A DNA stretch of 64,000 bases from Selaginella moellendorffii (taxonomy: Eukaryota; Streptophyta; Lycopodiopsida; Selaginellales; Selaginellaceae): positions 1,384,563 to 1,448,562 of the forward strand of contig NW_003314273.1 in the NCBI RefSeq assembly GCF_000143415.4, in the 5' to 3' direction. Under the pieces are notes generated by a model, which saw only the letters and a program-made list of their open reading frames with translations, searched no databases and was not told the DNA's origin. Position numbers and translations under genes: made by a program. Positions within the stretch are counted from its first letter, which is position 1. Each line of letters starts with the position of its first letter. This document shows positions 24,307-36,360 of the stretch, piece by piece.

Positions 24307-26659
24307 AATTACATTAGCATCAAATTAAATGAAAAAAATTCGTATATTAAGCTGAGAAGCTACACAATTCACACAATCAACAAAAAGGTCACTTTATTTC
24401 AAGAAGATTTTAAACCATGTCAAGGCATGCTGCTTGCAAAATGGTTATTCTTCCCGCAGTTCCAGTTAACACACTCAATTTCATCGTCATGGATTTTTCG
24501 ACTTTAAAGGATTCTATCATCTTTGGAGACCCTTTCGAAGTACAATTTATCGAATTTTCTATAAAATCAATGGATGCACCTTGTTAGTCTTCACTGACAT
24601 CCTAGAAAGCCAGTGCAAGTAGAAGCTACAGCTAAATCTCGCAGAGCCACCATAGCCAACTCTCTTTCTTAGAAAGAACCCCGATTTTCAATTCCTTAAA
24701 TTGCTTTCACTTTCTTATACTTTATTTTTCTGATTCCTCATAATTTCTGCCGATCCCTTGACCTGGCATGGTTGCATAAACAAATCACGATAAATGCACG
24801 AGCGAGTTGGGAAAGAAAAACGCAATTCCTCGTATTACTGCAAATGTAATGTCTCAAAGTCAAAGAAAAACAGGTGTACAGAAAGTCTAGATGTTGAGCA
24901 GTAGAGGTGGCTCTGGCTCTTTTTTCTCCTCTGCTTGTTGGTTCGTTCTAGCAGTGACGAGGTTTACTAAACTTGTCTGCCTCAAGATAGGTGCAATTCC
25001 TCCAGTTACACCAAAATGTAACGTCTCAAAGTCAAAGAGAACATTTGCCTGACCTGCATAAGAGAAACAACAGGTTACATTGATTCATGATACGCAGATA
25101 ATGTTTTCTTTTGCAGCTTTTTCTACTTGCTTTTTTCATCAGTGGATCCTTGTGAAACACGTTCACCATGCCCTTGAAGGCCTCCTCTTTGTTATTAGCA
25201 TTGCTGTTGCTTGCTAGCTTTGTCAAGAGTGGTGGGAAGCCCAACTCTACTGCGTTAAACCTAAGAATGTATAACTGTTAAAATGGTTTACCATACTGCA
25301 TTTTATTAGGGGGTTCTTTAGTCACTAGCCAGTGCAAGACATAATGAGATGGGAACTCTTTATCAGGCTAAGCATACTTTACACGGCTTGACAAGTTTAT
25401 GGATTTTCTATTCCTTAAATTGCTTTCATTCTATCAGAGAAAACCGTGCAAACATATTTTATACGGCTTGGTATCTAGCTGGTAACTGATCGAGGTTTAT
25501 ATGTTATCTCAAGTGATCTGATCTTTTCTCTTCTTTTCTGTCTTGCCTTCAACTAAGGCAAAAAAGCCGGTGCTGGTCATTGTGCAATGTGCTTATTTTT
25601 TCTTAATTCAAGAGGATTTTTCCTTTGTGCTACTCCTGCAGTTTTTCTTAGCACTGATTGTGATTTATTTGCAAACTTATTGTGATGTTCATGGCAAACT
25701 TGGCTGCGACTGTAGCCTCGTGATGTGATCCTGAGTCGTGTGATCTTTACTTCCATCATGGAATACTTTGAAGACCGGTCTTGCTCTTCGTTCTCTTTCT
25801 CTCCCCTTCTTTTTTCTTCCGTTATTCCAGGAGTGCCATGCTACTATATCTGCCCACGTTTTTGGGTGGGTAACGGGCAGCATAGACCTTTATTGTTCCT
25901 CAGCAGCCGAGGATGCAAATTCAAGGGCGACTTGACTCTCTCAAGTCTCGGATATGACAATTGCATCGTCATCCAGCTTCGTCAAGCTTCGACCTTCCTG
26001 TTCTGGTTCCTGGAGGCGGGAGGAGGATGGTGGTCACTGCACAGTTGGCTGTGATCGACAGCAACTTGGCAATAAAAGGCGTGGCGGGAGCTAGGGCTGG
26101 GAGAGGATGATCTCGGGAACAGAACCGAAGGTATAATGAGTACGGGGGATCCAGATCCAAGCAAGGTGAGAGTTTTGACCTAGCATGGACTCCAGTAAGC
26201 CTCGGCCAGGCTTACGCCCATTTTATGGTGGAGATGAGAGGCAATTCATCACATCTGAGCTTGGCATACTGGAGTCTATAACTGAAGCTTGCTTTCTCTT
26301 TTTTACCTGGTTGAGCATGAGGGCCTGCGGACATGCCTTGCCTAGTAACGTGCCTATGTGAGGGACACATGGCTGAAGGGACTCTCATGGACAGCCAGTG
26401 TGACCAGAGAGGTTTGGTCATAGGGTATGGCATCCAAAGGTTGGAGCCACCCCACATCCAGCCAGGGCTGAGGAACGAGCTGGGCTGAGTAGGCCAGTGA
26501 GGGGGAATCTTGGTGGTCCACGCCAAGTGCTGTGGTACCTTTCTTGTCTTGCATGGACTGGGTGGTGGACCTTCTTTTCTTCATAGCTTTGGTGTGACCA
26601 CAAGGGTGTGCTTAACCTCACATGAAAAATCCCACGTAGGAAGCATGGCATCTCCACTG
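24307..26659. other. Region downstream of CFAP65 with an unrecognised gene fragment
   Basis: A minus-strand exon-like stretch at about 25,110-25,258 reads GFPPLLTKLASNSNANN and continues as a polar helix-like segment; I cannot name the family. Imperfect ~50-bp direct repeats at 24,821-24,873 and 24,991-25,043 each contain GTCTCAAAGTCAAAGA, and on the minus strand both can encode FDFETLH, suggesting a duplicated exon end. Nothing else is recognised to 26,659. Confidence 0.45.
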
Positions 26660-26863
26660 TCATGAGGATTGGCATCTGGTGTTATGATCTGGTGCAAAAA
26701 AGCAAAGATTTAGCCGCCCTAGACTATGCTATGCCACCTCTTGAGGTTCCTCACCACTGTGATCCCTAGGGTAAGTGAAGCCCCTTACCCTAGCATGCCT
26801 TAATATACCCTTGAGCCTCCTTTTGACCAATGTTGACCACGTGGTTAAAGTTGGTGCCTAACA
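26660..26863 (-). repeat. Family C LTR remnant, inverted
   Basis: Read on the minus strand from 26,863 (TGTTAGGCACCAAC) it matches the plus-strand sequence starting at 58,149 for about 200 bp with substitutions and a deletion. It is therefore a second, oppositely oriented copy of that LTR start, lying beside a gag remnant. Confidence 0.7.
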
Positions 26864-26879
26864 TTTGGCCACATAGGGA

Positions 26880-27750
26880 TTCGAATGCTCCACTCCCTCC
26901 TAGAGAAAGGAGGATATGCCTGACCAGTTGTCTAAGGAACCACAAGTGGAGGGCTGCTTGACAAAGCTGGCTGCAGTCATGGTTGCACTTCTGAAGGACC
27001 CCCAAGTTTCACAGTGCTTGGGCAAATTACCAGCAGTAGTGGGAAACGTAACAACTGGAAAAGAGCTCTTCCACCCAGAAGTTTCATCATTGGCTTGCAT
27101 CAAGTATCCCATGTATAAAATGGGAGAAGGCTTTGAGATCTACATAGAGATTTTTGAGTATGCAGGGCATAACAACAAGGTGGCCAGACAAGAGAAGGAC
27201 AATGCATTATGCATTGTGGAACAAAAACTCTTTATGGCTTATCAAAGTGGAGTCAAAGAAGAGTCCTGGGACAATGTGGCCGCTGTCTCTTCCAGCTTGG
27301 ACAGCCTGCTGAATGTACCTTCCTCACAATGAGGGATCACATATTCAAAAGAGGCAAGTCAGTGCAACAGTACTGGGCGGATGCTAAACAATGATGCAGC
27401 AATAACAGAGGGTATGGTGTTTTATAGCAGGTTCCCGAGTGATATCTTTCAAGTCATCTTCCTTTTCAAATGCATTGGACTTGAGGACATGCTCCACATG
27501 GCTGACAAAACAGTCAAGGAATGGAAGTGAAGGTTGTCCAGGTGAAGGCTGCCATAGTAGACTTGAGAAGCAACTCAGAAGAGGAAGACTTAGAAGATTT
27601 GAATACTTTGAGGTGGCAGCTTGATGCAGCAAATACAAGGGTGGTAGAGACACCCAAACGTCACCCACAGCAGAACATGGGACATTTTGGGCTGTGGTGT
27701 TTTGAGCACCACAATGCTCTTGTCCTGGGACATATGTGTGATCTTGTGGC
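26880..27750 (+). pseudogene. Ty3/gypsy-type gag remnant
   Basis: Open blocks in shifting frames resemble a retrotransposon gag capsid region: FEIYIEIFEYAGHNNK, NALCIVEQKLFMAYQSG, a shifted TMRDHIFKRGKSVQQYWADAKQ, then LPSDIFQVIFLF-type and DMLHMADKTVKEW blocks, and a Cys/His-rich tail (WCFEHHNALVLGHMCDLVAC) that may be a decayed zinc knuckle. Stops and frame changes show it is dead. No polymerase domain follows. Confidence 0.6.
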
Positions 27751-27939
27751 CTGCTAGTGTCCTCAGGAGGAAGTAGTTGTATAAGGGAGAGTTTAGAGCT
27801 ACCTGAACAAGATATTTCCTGCGCGATCTTCAGCAAGGTGTGGATCACAAAGAAGTTTGTATTTTTTTTTGCATTTGAGGATATATGAATACACAAAGAA
27901 ATACCACTAAGCAATATGGAACATCTTCCAAACTTATTC

Positions 27940-30130
27940 AAACGATTTGTGTATAAATTAAAATATTGTGAAAATAAAATAATATTCTGAAATTTTTTAT
28001 AATTTTTCTATATAAAAAATTGTCATGGAATAAAAAATAGCTAAATATATATATTATAAGAATTTTTTCATTCTGAAATAATGTCTCATGCTTATCAAAA
28101 TTTAAGCCAAACTGTAAGATAATCAAAATAAATTATTATATAAAAGACTATTTAGCAAAAAGGTTGTAACAATTAAGTTAAATTAATATTAATAAATATA
28201 TTATCTAAAAAATATAAAGAAAATTATAAAATACCTAAAAGTTTATTACATTTTATGTTACTGAATGTTTCATTATATATTGATTAATTTTAGCCATAAG
28301 TGTTTGGGTCCAGATAAAGATTCAATGCTATGTTCTGTCATTGAAATATTTTCAATATATATAAAATTTACTAACAATTTCATAAAAATAAATTTATAAT
28401 ATTATTTATTTTCTTTCATTCATAATAAAACCACTGTTAGTAAGAACTGAAATTATCGTTTTAAATATTTAGAAAATCACATAATAAATAAATTAAAAAG
28501 AAAACATTAATACAGTTAAATAATAAATATAAATATATTTTTCTATTTACTATATATTTAGAACTTACAGAGATCCTTATCAACTTTTAAATCTTATTTT
28601 TAACTACTGTATTGTTTAGAATATTTTTGTAGTACACATAAATATTTCATAAATATGGATGTACAAAATAATTTTGCATTCCTATTATTCAGCATTAAAA
28701 TAATATTAAAAAAAATGTATACTTTATAATTTGGTAAAACAGTATTAAGCACTATATATTTATAAATATCTTATATTCTAAATATTTCCTGCTGTATATC
28801 AGCATATCAGGATATTTCAAAATAAGGTGTAGTGATGTTAATAGAAATCAAAGTTAAATATATGGATGAGGAAGTACCCATGTTTCAATTAGCTGGATGT
28901 TAGAGAGATTTTTGATATGATTGATTGCTCATTACTTGGTTTGGGTAATTCCAAGAACATTTACATACTTTCAATAATGAGCATTGAGATTAAATAATAT
29001 CAACTTTATATATCATATAGTACTCCTCTACAAAATCTAGAGTTTTCTAAATTATAGATAAATAAAAAAATCAAAGGCTAGAATGGGTGAGTGGATATCC
29101 TTATGTTTAATCATCATATGACTTGAGAATTATACTGTATAGAGCTTTAATTTTTGAGAATTTCTTTCATGTAATGCACTGATGAAGAATGGCATTGAGT
29201 TTTTCCTTCTAGGGTTTTGATATAGTCTTTCTGGATATATTAAATGCATAACTAAATGAGGTAGAAGCAAAAACATTTGGTAGTGACATTATTTCCTTAT
29301 AATGGTTATAGAAGATAAAATGATAATAAATTACTAGTCATAAAAAAGTGTTAATATATTTAGAATTTATCCTGTAGCTAATTAATTATAGTAAATTTAG
29401 AAAATAGAATGTGGTGGATAAATATGTATATAAATAAAACTTGGACCTAAAAAATTACATTAGTTACTGTTACTAAAATGACTAATTTTATATGAGATGA
29501 AGTTGTGGTTCAAAGTATTGAAGTAAATTTAATTTGATATTTTAATTTATATATAAAAATAATACTTGATTGATGATAGAATATTGTTAAAAATCACATA
29601 AATTTATACAAGTACAGATATAAAAAATACCTTCAAGTAAGAATAATGATGAAGAAGTGATATAATATATAGAGGAAACTTCATAAATTGATATAAAGGA
29701 ATTCAAGGCTCTAGCTATTCCATCTTGTAATACAGTCATTAGAGAAATTAATCACATTGAGTTTTTGGCTAGATCAGATATTTACTATAGTTTAATATTT
29801 GTAAACTGTTACAAATTTATAACAATTTTATTTAGTCTGCATTAATATTTTCTATTAATTAAAATTTTGATACATAAAAAAAAGTTATAAATATGATTCA
29901 GACATTGTTAATATAAGGGTTACACAATACAATAAGCTACTATATAAGAAATGTGATTCATCACCACTTAGTGTGAAATGCTATCAGGTCCTAGAAAATC
30001 ATCATATAAAGTATATCTTTCTTATTATATATCATTATAAATTATATCTTTATATTTTATAGAAACTTTTAAACTGAAAAATACCATATTATTAAAAAAT
30101 ATTAATCTCAAAAATATGAAGCACCCTATC
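27940..30130. other. Extremely AT-rich block
   Basis: About 2.2 kb of very AT-rich DNA with no ORF of note, dense in TATA/AAAT tracts. Composition changes sharply at about 27,950 and eases by 30,130. I see no terminal repeats. It could be an old AT-rich element, organelle-derived DNA or a matrix-attachment-like region. Confidence 0.6.
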
Positions 30131-32410
30131 TCATAGAACTGTGGCAGCCAAGAGGAATTCAACCAGACAAATATGATGTAATTGCATAAGAAACTCGTGA
30201 AGAGGTAAGTGAAATCTAAGGAATTCTTGCTAGCTTGTAGGTGGTCAAATGTCTTATATGTGCAATTGAAGTACTATCTAAAAATTGTCAAGTGGAGTCT
30301 ACATTCTAATGGCAAGAATATGTCTATGTGGAGGTGATGTTAGCCTACTTGATAACTTGTGCCAATATATGAATGTTGTCTACCCATGGCATGGTTTATT
30401 GGCACTTCAATAAGATATTATTCCAATAGGGTATTGTATGTTGACTCTATGAATTTGAATTGTGTTGAGCTTAATTGAGCTATTATTGGAAAGCAATACG
30501 CAATATAAATCAAGTGCTGCTGTGAAGCAAGGAGTCTAAATCCATGTCTAGCCCGGAATGTCTAGCATCTTGGTGCTACCATCCAGTGATATTTGTAGAG
30601 GTACTTAAGCACGCTGAGAAAACTTATATCTCTACAAACATAATACCAAGGTTTACTTTCCAATCGCCAAATTCCTCATTCAAGAAGTGGTGTGGTGGCA
30701 AAAAAGTAGTCGTGGCAAAAAAAGGGAGGACCGATATATAAGGACATTGATGTATAAACCAAATATAATGGTTATCCTTGTTTAATGCTGATAGTACATT
30801 TAATTTGTTTAAGTCCTTGGTAGTCCACAAGAATAATGACAAACATTTATTCAATAGCAGCTAGTGGTATGTTAATTTCTCATAGTTGAAATAATTTTGT
30901 CACATGAAACTGTGTTAACCAACTTTTGTATAACAAGATGGTCTTCTATACCATGCTCATGAATTATACATGAATTCATGTGGCACTCTTTTGTTCGAGA
31001 TGATATTCCAAAAGGAAGAGATTCCTTTAACTTCAAAGAGTGCCAGCAAGTTGACAACTTTAGCTTATACAAAACACCTGGTGTTGCAAGATAGAATGTG
31101 ACAGGCAGAAAGTGTGTTAGGAAGTCATCATTTACTAAAAACATGCTTGTTTCAGTCATTTTCAAGAAGTAGCATTTATCCTGTCAACCCTCTTGCTCTT
31201 CATAGTTGAAACCCTCTTGCAGTAGTGATTGCCAAAGTAATAAAATAGTATCCTTATAGCAGTGGACTAGTGAGATATATTTGCCCCATATCGTAGTTTC
31301 ATATTAGTAAAAAGGAATATGTTTCCAAGGTTAGCACACAAAGCCAAGCTGGAAAATCGTTACTAAGAAAATCTAATCTGAAATAGAGTTGGCAAAAGTA
31401 AAGTAAAGGAACCTCATCTAAGAATAGCACAAAATCTTAGTCAATGTTGTCTAAGTGCTTACAACTTTCAGCCAATCCACCAAATTCACATAGAAGTTTG
31501 AATTAAAGATTGCATAATACATAGAAATGCCAAGCCATATACCACATACCTCTCAAGGTGTTTTACTATAATCCATAGAATCTCTGAGAAAAAAAGAGAT
31601 TGTAAGCATTTGAGTTTTGATTTCTTGCTTACCAATTATTCATGTTAATGACAGGATTTTCTTATCGATTTCTCCAGGTCAAACAGTAGGTAAATAAGGA
31701 ATACACTTCAAAAATAAGACATAAAAAAGTAATAGGGAACATGAACAATCCAACTAAGAGAAGGGCTTCCTTTGGTATCTTAATCACTTTCCCTCCCTAT
31801 TACACCATCCCTAAAAACTAATAATTCAAAATTTATTCTTTGAAATTACTCTTGCTGATATTCCATATAAAATTATAATTATAGGCAGTATAGGCAGAGT
31901 ATAGGCAGAAAAAGCCTTTCTCACTTTTGGCGACCACTGTTAGATAAGCTGTCACTCTTAGGCTTGAAAAATAGCTGGAAGAAAATTATTTGTGAATTCC
32001 AAATGTGCCCAGTACTAAGAATCACAAGTAAATTTCTTTAGTGATTGTAAAATCTTTGAGCTCAAACAACACTAAACGAAGGAGCTCTTTTTGTGATTAC
32101 AGTAGCTTAGTGCTTAGAAAATGTAAGAAAGATGGTTTTTCAACTGTTACCAAAGCCACAGAGCATGGGATGAGTTTGAAATTGAAGTTTAAATTGTTTC
32201 ACTAGCAATTTCTTGAGAAAAATCTAAAAAGAAGAAGGAATAAAGTTTATTTGATGTGGAAAACACAATTAACTACTCTAAATTTCTTTCCTTTTAAGTA
32301 AATTCTCAGTTGGGTTTTTAGAGGATACATTTTTCAATAGCGTGTCACAATTTTTCTAAGTATACACAAGTAGGAAAAATGGACATTTGTAACCCTTGTC
32401 TTCGACTCAA
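30131..32410. other. No recognised gene
   Basis: Moderately AT-rich. Only short ORFs that match nothing I recognise, including a 97-residue minus-strand ORF at 30,872-31,165. Confidence 0.5.
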
Positions 32411-32842
32411 TTGTGAGCTCTTGAGTTTGGACTTCCCAGGAGGTCACCCAACCTAGTACTATTCAAATCCAAGGACGTTTAACCCCAAATCTTAACCAAT
32501 TGGAAAAAAGGGTGCACTTTTATTCATAGGCCCTTTCCCTCTATATTTGAACCCCTATAGATTATCTCTCGAGTTGTTCTCTTTGGTTGTTTACAATCCA
32601 CCACGCTTCTTTACAAGTTCACGCCCTCATGAATGGAAGCTGAGCACTACAGCTCTCCCAAGAGTCCTGCTCTCTTGACACCCTACCCCTTGGGTCGAGC
32701 CCAACCAGGAGAAAATTGGACCTGCCAGATGTCAATTAACATGTGGTGTGATTCCTTTAGCTAACTAATAGAGTCAGACCCGAGAACCCTCTGATACCAA
32801 ATGTAAGCTCATGAGTTTAGACTTTCCGGGAGGTCACCCAGT
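32411..32842 (-). mobile_element. Family B short LTR element, interrupted
   Basis: TGTGAGCTCTTGAG at 32,411 and TGTAAGCTCATGAG at 32,802 start two direct copies of the same sequence. Immediately before the second is CTCTGATACCA, the complement of an initiator-tRNA-Met primer binding site, so on the minus strand an LTR is followed by its PBS. The LTR-to-LTR spacing is only about 390 bp, which suits a miniature (TRIM-like) element. The second copy is cut at 32,843 by a family S LTR. Confidence 0.6.
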
Positions 32843-34498
32843 TGTAAGCGACTAAACTTTCCATTCTACTTTAGTCACTTAACCACATCTCCAACCACTT
32901 GGAGGAGTCTCACTCACAACCTCCATAAGTCCTGTTCTGGACTTGGGCTTGCTAGCCTCGAGAATAGCATCCCTGCCACTCAACCTTTGCACTTGGCCCA
33001 AGTGCTCCATGTGTCCGATCCCATGACTGACACCCCAAGGTACCATGGACATATCAGCTGGTTACGCTAAAGCTATGCCCCTTCACCTTGGTCACACCGG
33101 TGGTCTAACACCACCTACATCACAGTCTCATCTCTCAAAGACTAGGCCATCCATCCATGAGTGATCATCCCAGATCCACTCCTTAGCATCCTTATGATGC
33201 CCATAAGCATGGGGAATAGCCTTCCCCAATATTCCTTTTCCGGTCCCCACCAAGTCCCTTTTTGTCTATGGCTATGTTTGCCAACACTGTTATTGGATCA
33301 AAACTCACAGACCTGACCACTAAGTCCCACAGTCCTCTGCGACTTCTTCCACATATGACCGTATCCTTGGTCTCTACACTAGAGGACGGCTCCTCTTCCA
33401 TTTCACAGTCTGGGACTTTGGGCAACATTTCGGAACACCGTGGCCTTATGCTAGCCTTATGGGTACTCTCCCCGCCTTCTGCCTTTGGGTGCTCTAGCCA
33501 TGGGCTTAAAGCAAGGTTTCGTTGAGCCACACTAGGTATCCAAGTAGGTAGTGCCACGCACACTTGGACTGGGAGCATCGATCATTCAATCTCCCGGGGG
33601 AATTAGAGCTAGCTCTTGAACACTTTACCAAGCTACCCCACTTGTCGGTCCATATTCACTCTAGCCTTGGACTTCCCAATGGTCATCCCATCACCCAACA
33701 GCTGGGTATGGCCTTCCTGGGCCAAACTGGCCTTTCTTGGCCAAATTGGCTCCACTGGGCTCCAACCCCCGCACATTCTCCCTACTATACTTTTTGGAAC
33801 CCCCTGCAGCCCCCCCCCCGGGGGGATGATTTCTTTCACCCAATAGCCTATATTAGTATTTAGACTCGGACTCAGACTCGGATTCGGTCTTGGTCTCGAC
33901 CTCGGACTCGGTCTCGGTCTCAATCTCGGTTCCATCTTGGACTCCATCTCGGGTCCATTTTGGACTCCGTCTCGGGTCCATTTTGGACTCCATCTCGAGT
34001 CCATCTCGGACTCCATCTCAACTCCATCTCAACTCCATCTCGGACTCCATTTCGGACTCCATCTCAGACTCCATCTCGGGTCCATCTTGGACTCCATCTC
34101 GGACTCCTATTCGGACTCCATCTTGGTTCCATCTCGAACTCCATCTTGGGTTCCATCTCAAGTCCATCTCCGACTCCATCTCGGACTCTATCTTGGGTCC
34201 ATTTTAGACTCCATCTCAGGTCCATCTCGGGTCCATCTCAGACTCCATCTCGGACTCCATCTCGGGCACTTCCACGTGTCATGTGTTGGTCCTTTTGTGT
34301 CCCTTTTCTAAAGACTCATTTATTGTTCTCTTCGTGCTTGTTCCTCGAGCACTTCATTAGGAGTTCCACTCTCGCTCTCAACCTTTCAAGTCGGAGCTTT
34401 TAGTTTAAATGTGTTACACTCATTTGGCTTTCACTTTGGCCACCACCATATAGTGCCCTTTTGGCTCCTCTTTGGGGCTTAAAGATTTGTGTCTCACA
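32843..34498 (-). repeat. Family S 3' LTR
   Basis: A 1,656-bp LTR with minisatellite at 33,862-34,265. Long ORFs on both strands here are by-products of the minisatellite. Confidence 0.75.
33862..34265. repeat. Minisatellite CTCGGACTCCAT / CTCGGGTCCAT
   Basis: A hexamer zone (CTCGGA, CTCGGT) passes into alternating 11-12-bp units. It is part of the family S LTR. Confidence 0.95.
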
Positions 34499-36360
34499 AC
34501 TCCACCACCCATAGACGAAGTTCGATGTCCTCATCGAACGATAAACTATTTTATAAAGTAATACTAATATATAGTACTTTTTCCATCCTTGGCATCTAGC
34601 TAATATTTGTCATTGGTTTGACACCGAAGGCTCACTATGCCTTGTTGATCCTCTAAGGAGCATAAGCTCTCCAATTTAGAGACTCATTTGACCATTTGTG
34701 GTGGTTCTTTCCCTTTATTAGTTTAGTCACTGAACTTGTTAGAGACACTCTCTCTATCTCAATTCCACTACTCATTCTTGAGTAGTCTCAGTTCCTATTG
34801 ATATAACCTTTGCATTTTGGAACTTTTAATTTTGACTTCTCGAAGTCAATTTCCTAGGTGTCTCTGACATTTTGCTTTGCACATTTTGTGCAACTCCATT
34901 TCCCCATCCTAGGAAGTTCTCTACTCGAGGGCACTATCATCCTTTTTTCTATTTTGTGCCACCTTTGGCACTACATTCCAATTATCATAATTTGTGCTAG
35001 GATTGTTCACGACCCTATCATTTGGCTACTTTATCACTCCCTCACTTGGAGGTTTTACTTTGCCAAATTGGAACACTTGGGAATCCATCCCTGAAAGTAC
35101 ACTTCCTTTCCCATAATCCATTAGCATCCAACACATTAGTATTCCTTGGCTAACTTTGCCATTTAAATTCCTTTCAATGAATCCCATGGCTGAAACTTGG
35201 CCACTAGTCTCTTGCTCCTATCCATTAATTATTGCACCACACAACATAAGCTCACTACTTCCATCCTTGAGGTATTCTTTCGGTTCCATAGCAAAGGCTC
35301 CACATTACCAAGTCGAAAGGGTGCTCACCTCTAGTAAGTCTCTTTAGCATTCTTTGCTAAGGGCTCTATCCATATCCCAAGTTTGTGACCCTTTTATAGG
35401 TCTTTCCTAGAAACTACTTTCTTGGACTTACTATACCATTGCATTGACACCATTGATTTCCCTTTTCGGTGTTTTTCCCACTTGGTCACTTTGACTAAGT
35501 CATGTGATTACCAATAGTTTAAATCATCACTTTGAACTAGGAATTTTATTCCTTAACCAAACAAGGACTTTGTCTTTATTTAGCCACAAGATCACCTAGG
35601 GATCTCACCTTAGTCACCTTGATAGGTTTGCCAATAGGTATGAGGTTTTCCAGACCTTTAACTTGTTGACCATGACCCCGGGGGCATCCCCCACACTTGG
35701 CAGTGCACCCAAGCCAACCCTTCCGGCCAAGGGTCCATAGCAACTGAGACTGGGTGTCACCATCTCATTCACCACATATTTGGTGCCATTTGCATCAAAG
35801 TGTTCAAGTTAGATATTGTAAGTGACTAATTTTTCCATTTTACTTTAGTCACTTAACCGCACTATAAGTGATTAATTTTTCCATTTTACTTTAGTCACTT
35901 AACCGCACCTCCGACCACTTGGAGGAGTCTCACTCACAACCTCGATAAGTCCTATTTTGGACTTGGGCTTACTAGCCCCGAGAATGGCATCCCCGCCACT
36001 CAACCTTTGCATTTGGTCCAAGTGCTCCACGTGTCCGATCCCATGATCCCAACTATAGTTGTTTCCCACAATTATGTTAGCCTGTTTGCTGCGTCAAACG
36101 CTCATTTGGATCACATCCCGAGCTCTCTGAGGAAACCTTATACTGTTCCCAAGATCCCAAAGTCGTTCCCTTACTTGCCCCTTTTCTATCCACCACATCG
36201 CGCCCAAGTTCGTGCATGAACTCGAGTGGAGAGCCATGTCCTCTCGACGTGCTACTCCTCAAGGATAGGCCCACTCCTAGGACCTTCCGATGCCAATATC
36301 AATGGTGATATACTTGAGCACCAATAAAAGTCGGACTAAGGAACAGCTCCGATACCAAGT
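34499..36360 (-). other. Family S internal region with an embedded LTR fragment
   Basis: Non-coding. A partial copy of the LTR end lies at 35,817-36,047, showing an internal rearrangement. A primer-binding-site-like sequence lies at 36,346-36,357 on the minus strand. Confidence 0.6.

Noticed and set aside
26212-26675. Several overlapping minus-strand ORFs of 76-104 codons
   Set aside because: No domain recognised; they lie next to an LTR remnant, so chance ORFs in retroelement DNA are more likely.
33600-34403. Overlapping ORFs of 100-150 codons on both strands, rich in SISDS / MESEMD
   Set aside because: They are produced by the stop-free minisatellite inside an LTR; same at 37.1-38.5, 42.0-42.4, 60.0-60.8 and 63.6-64.0 kb.
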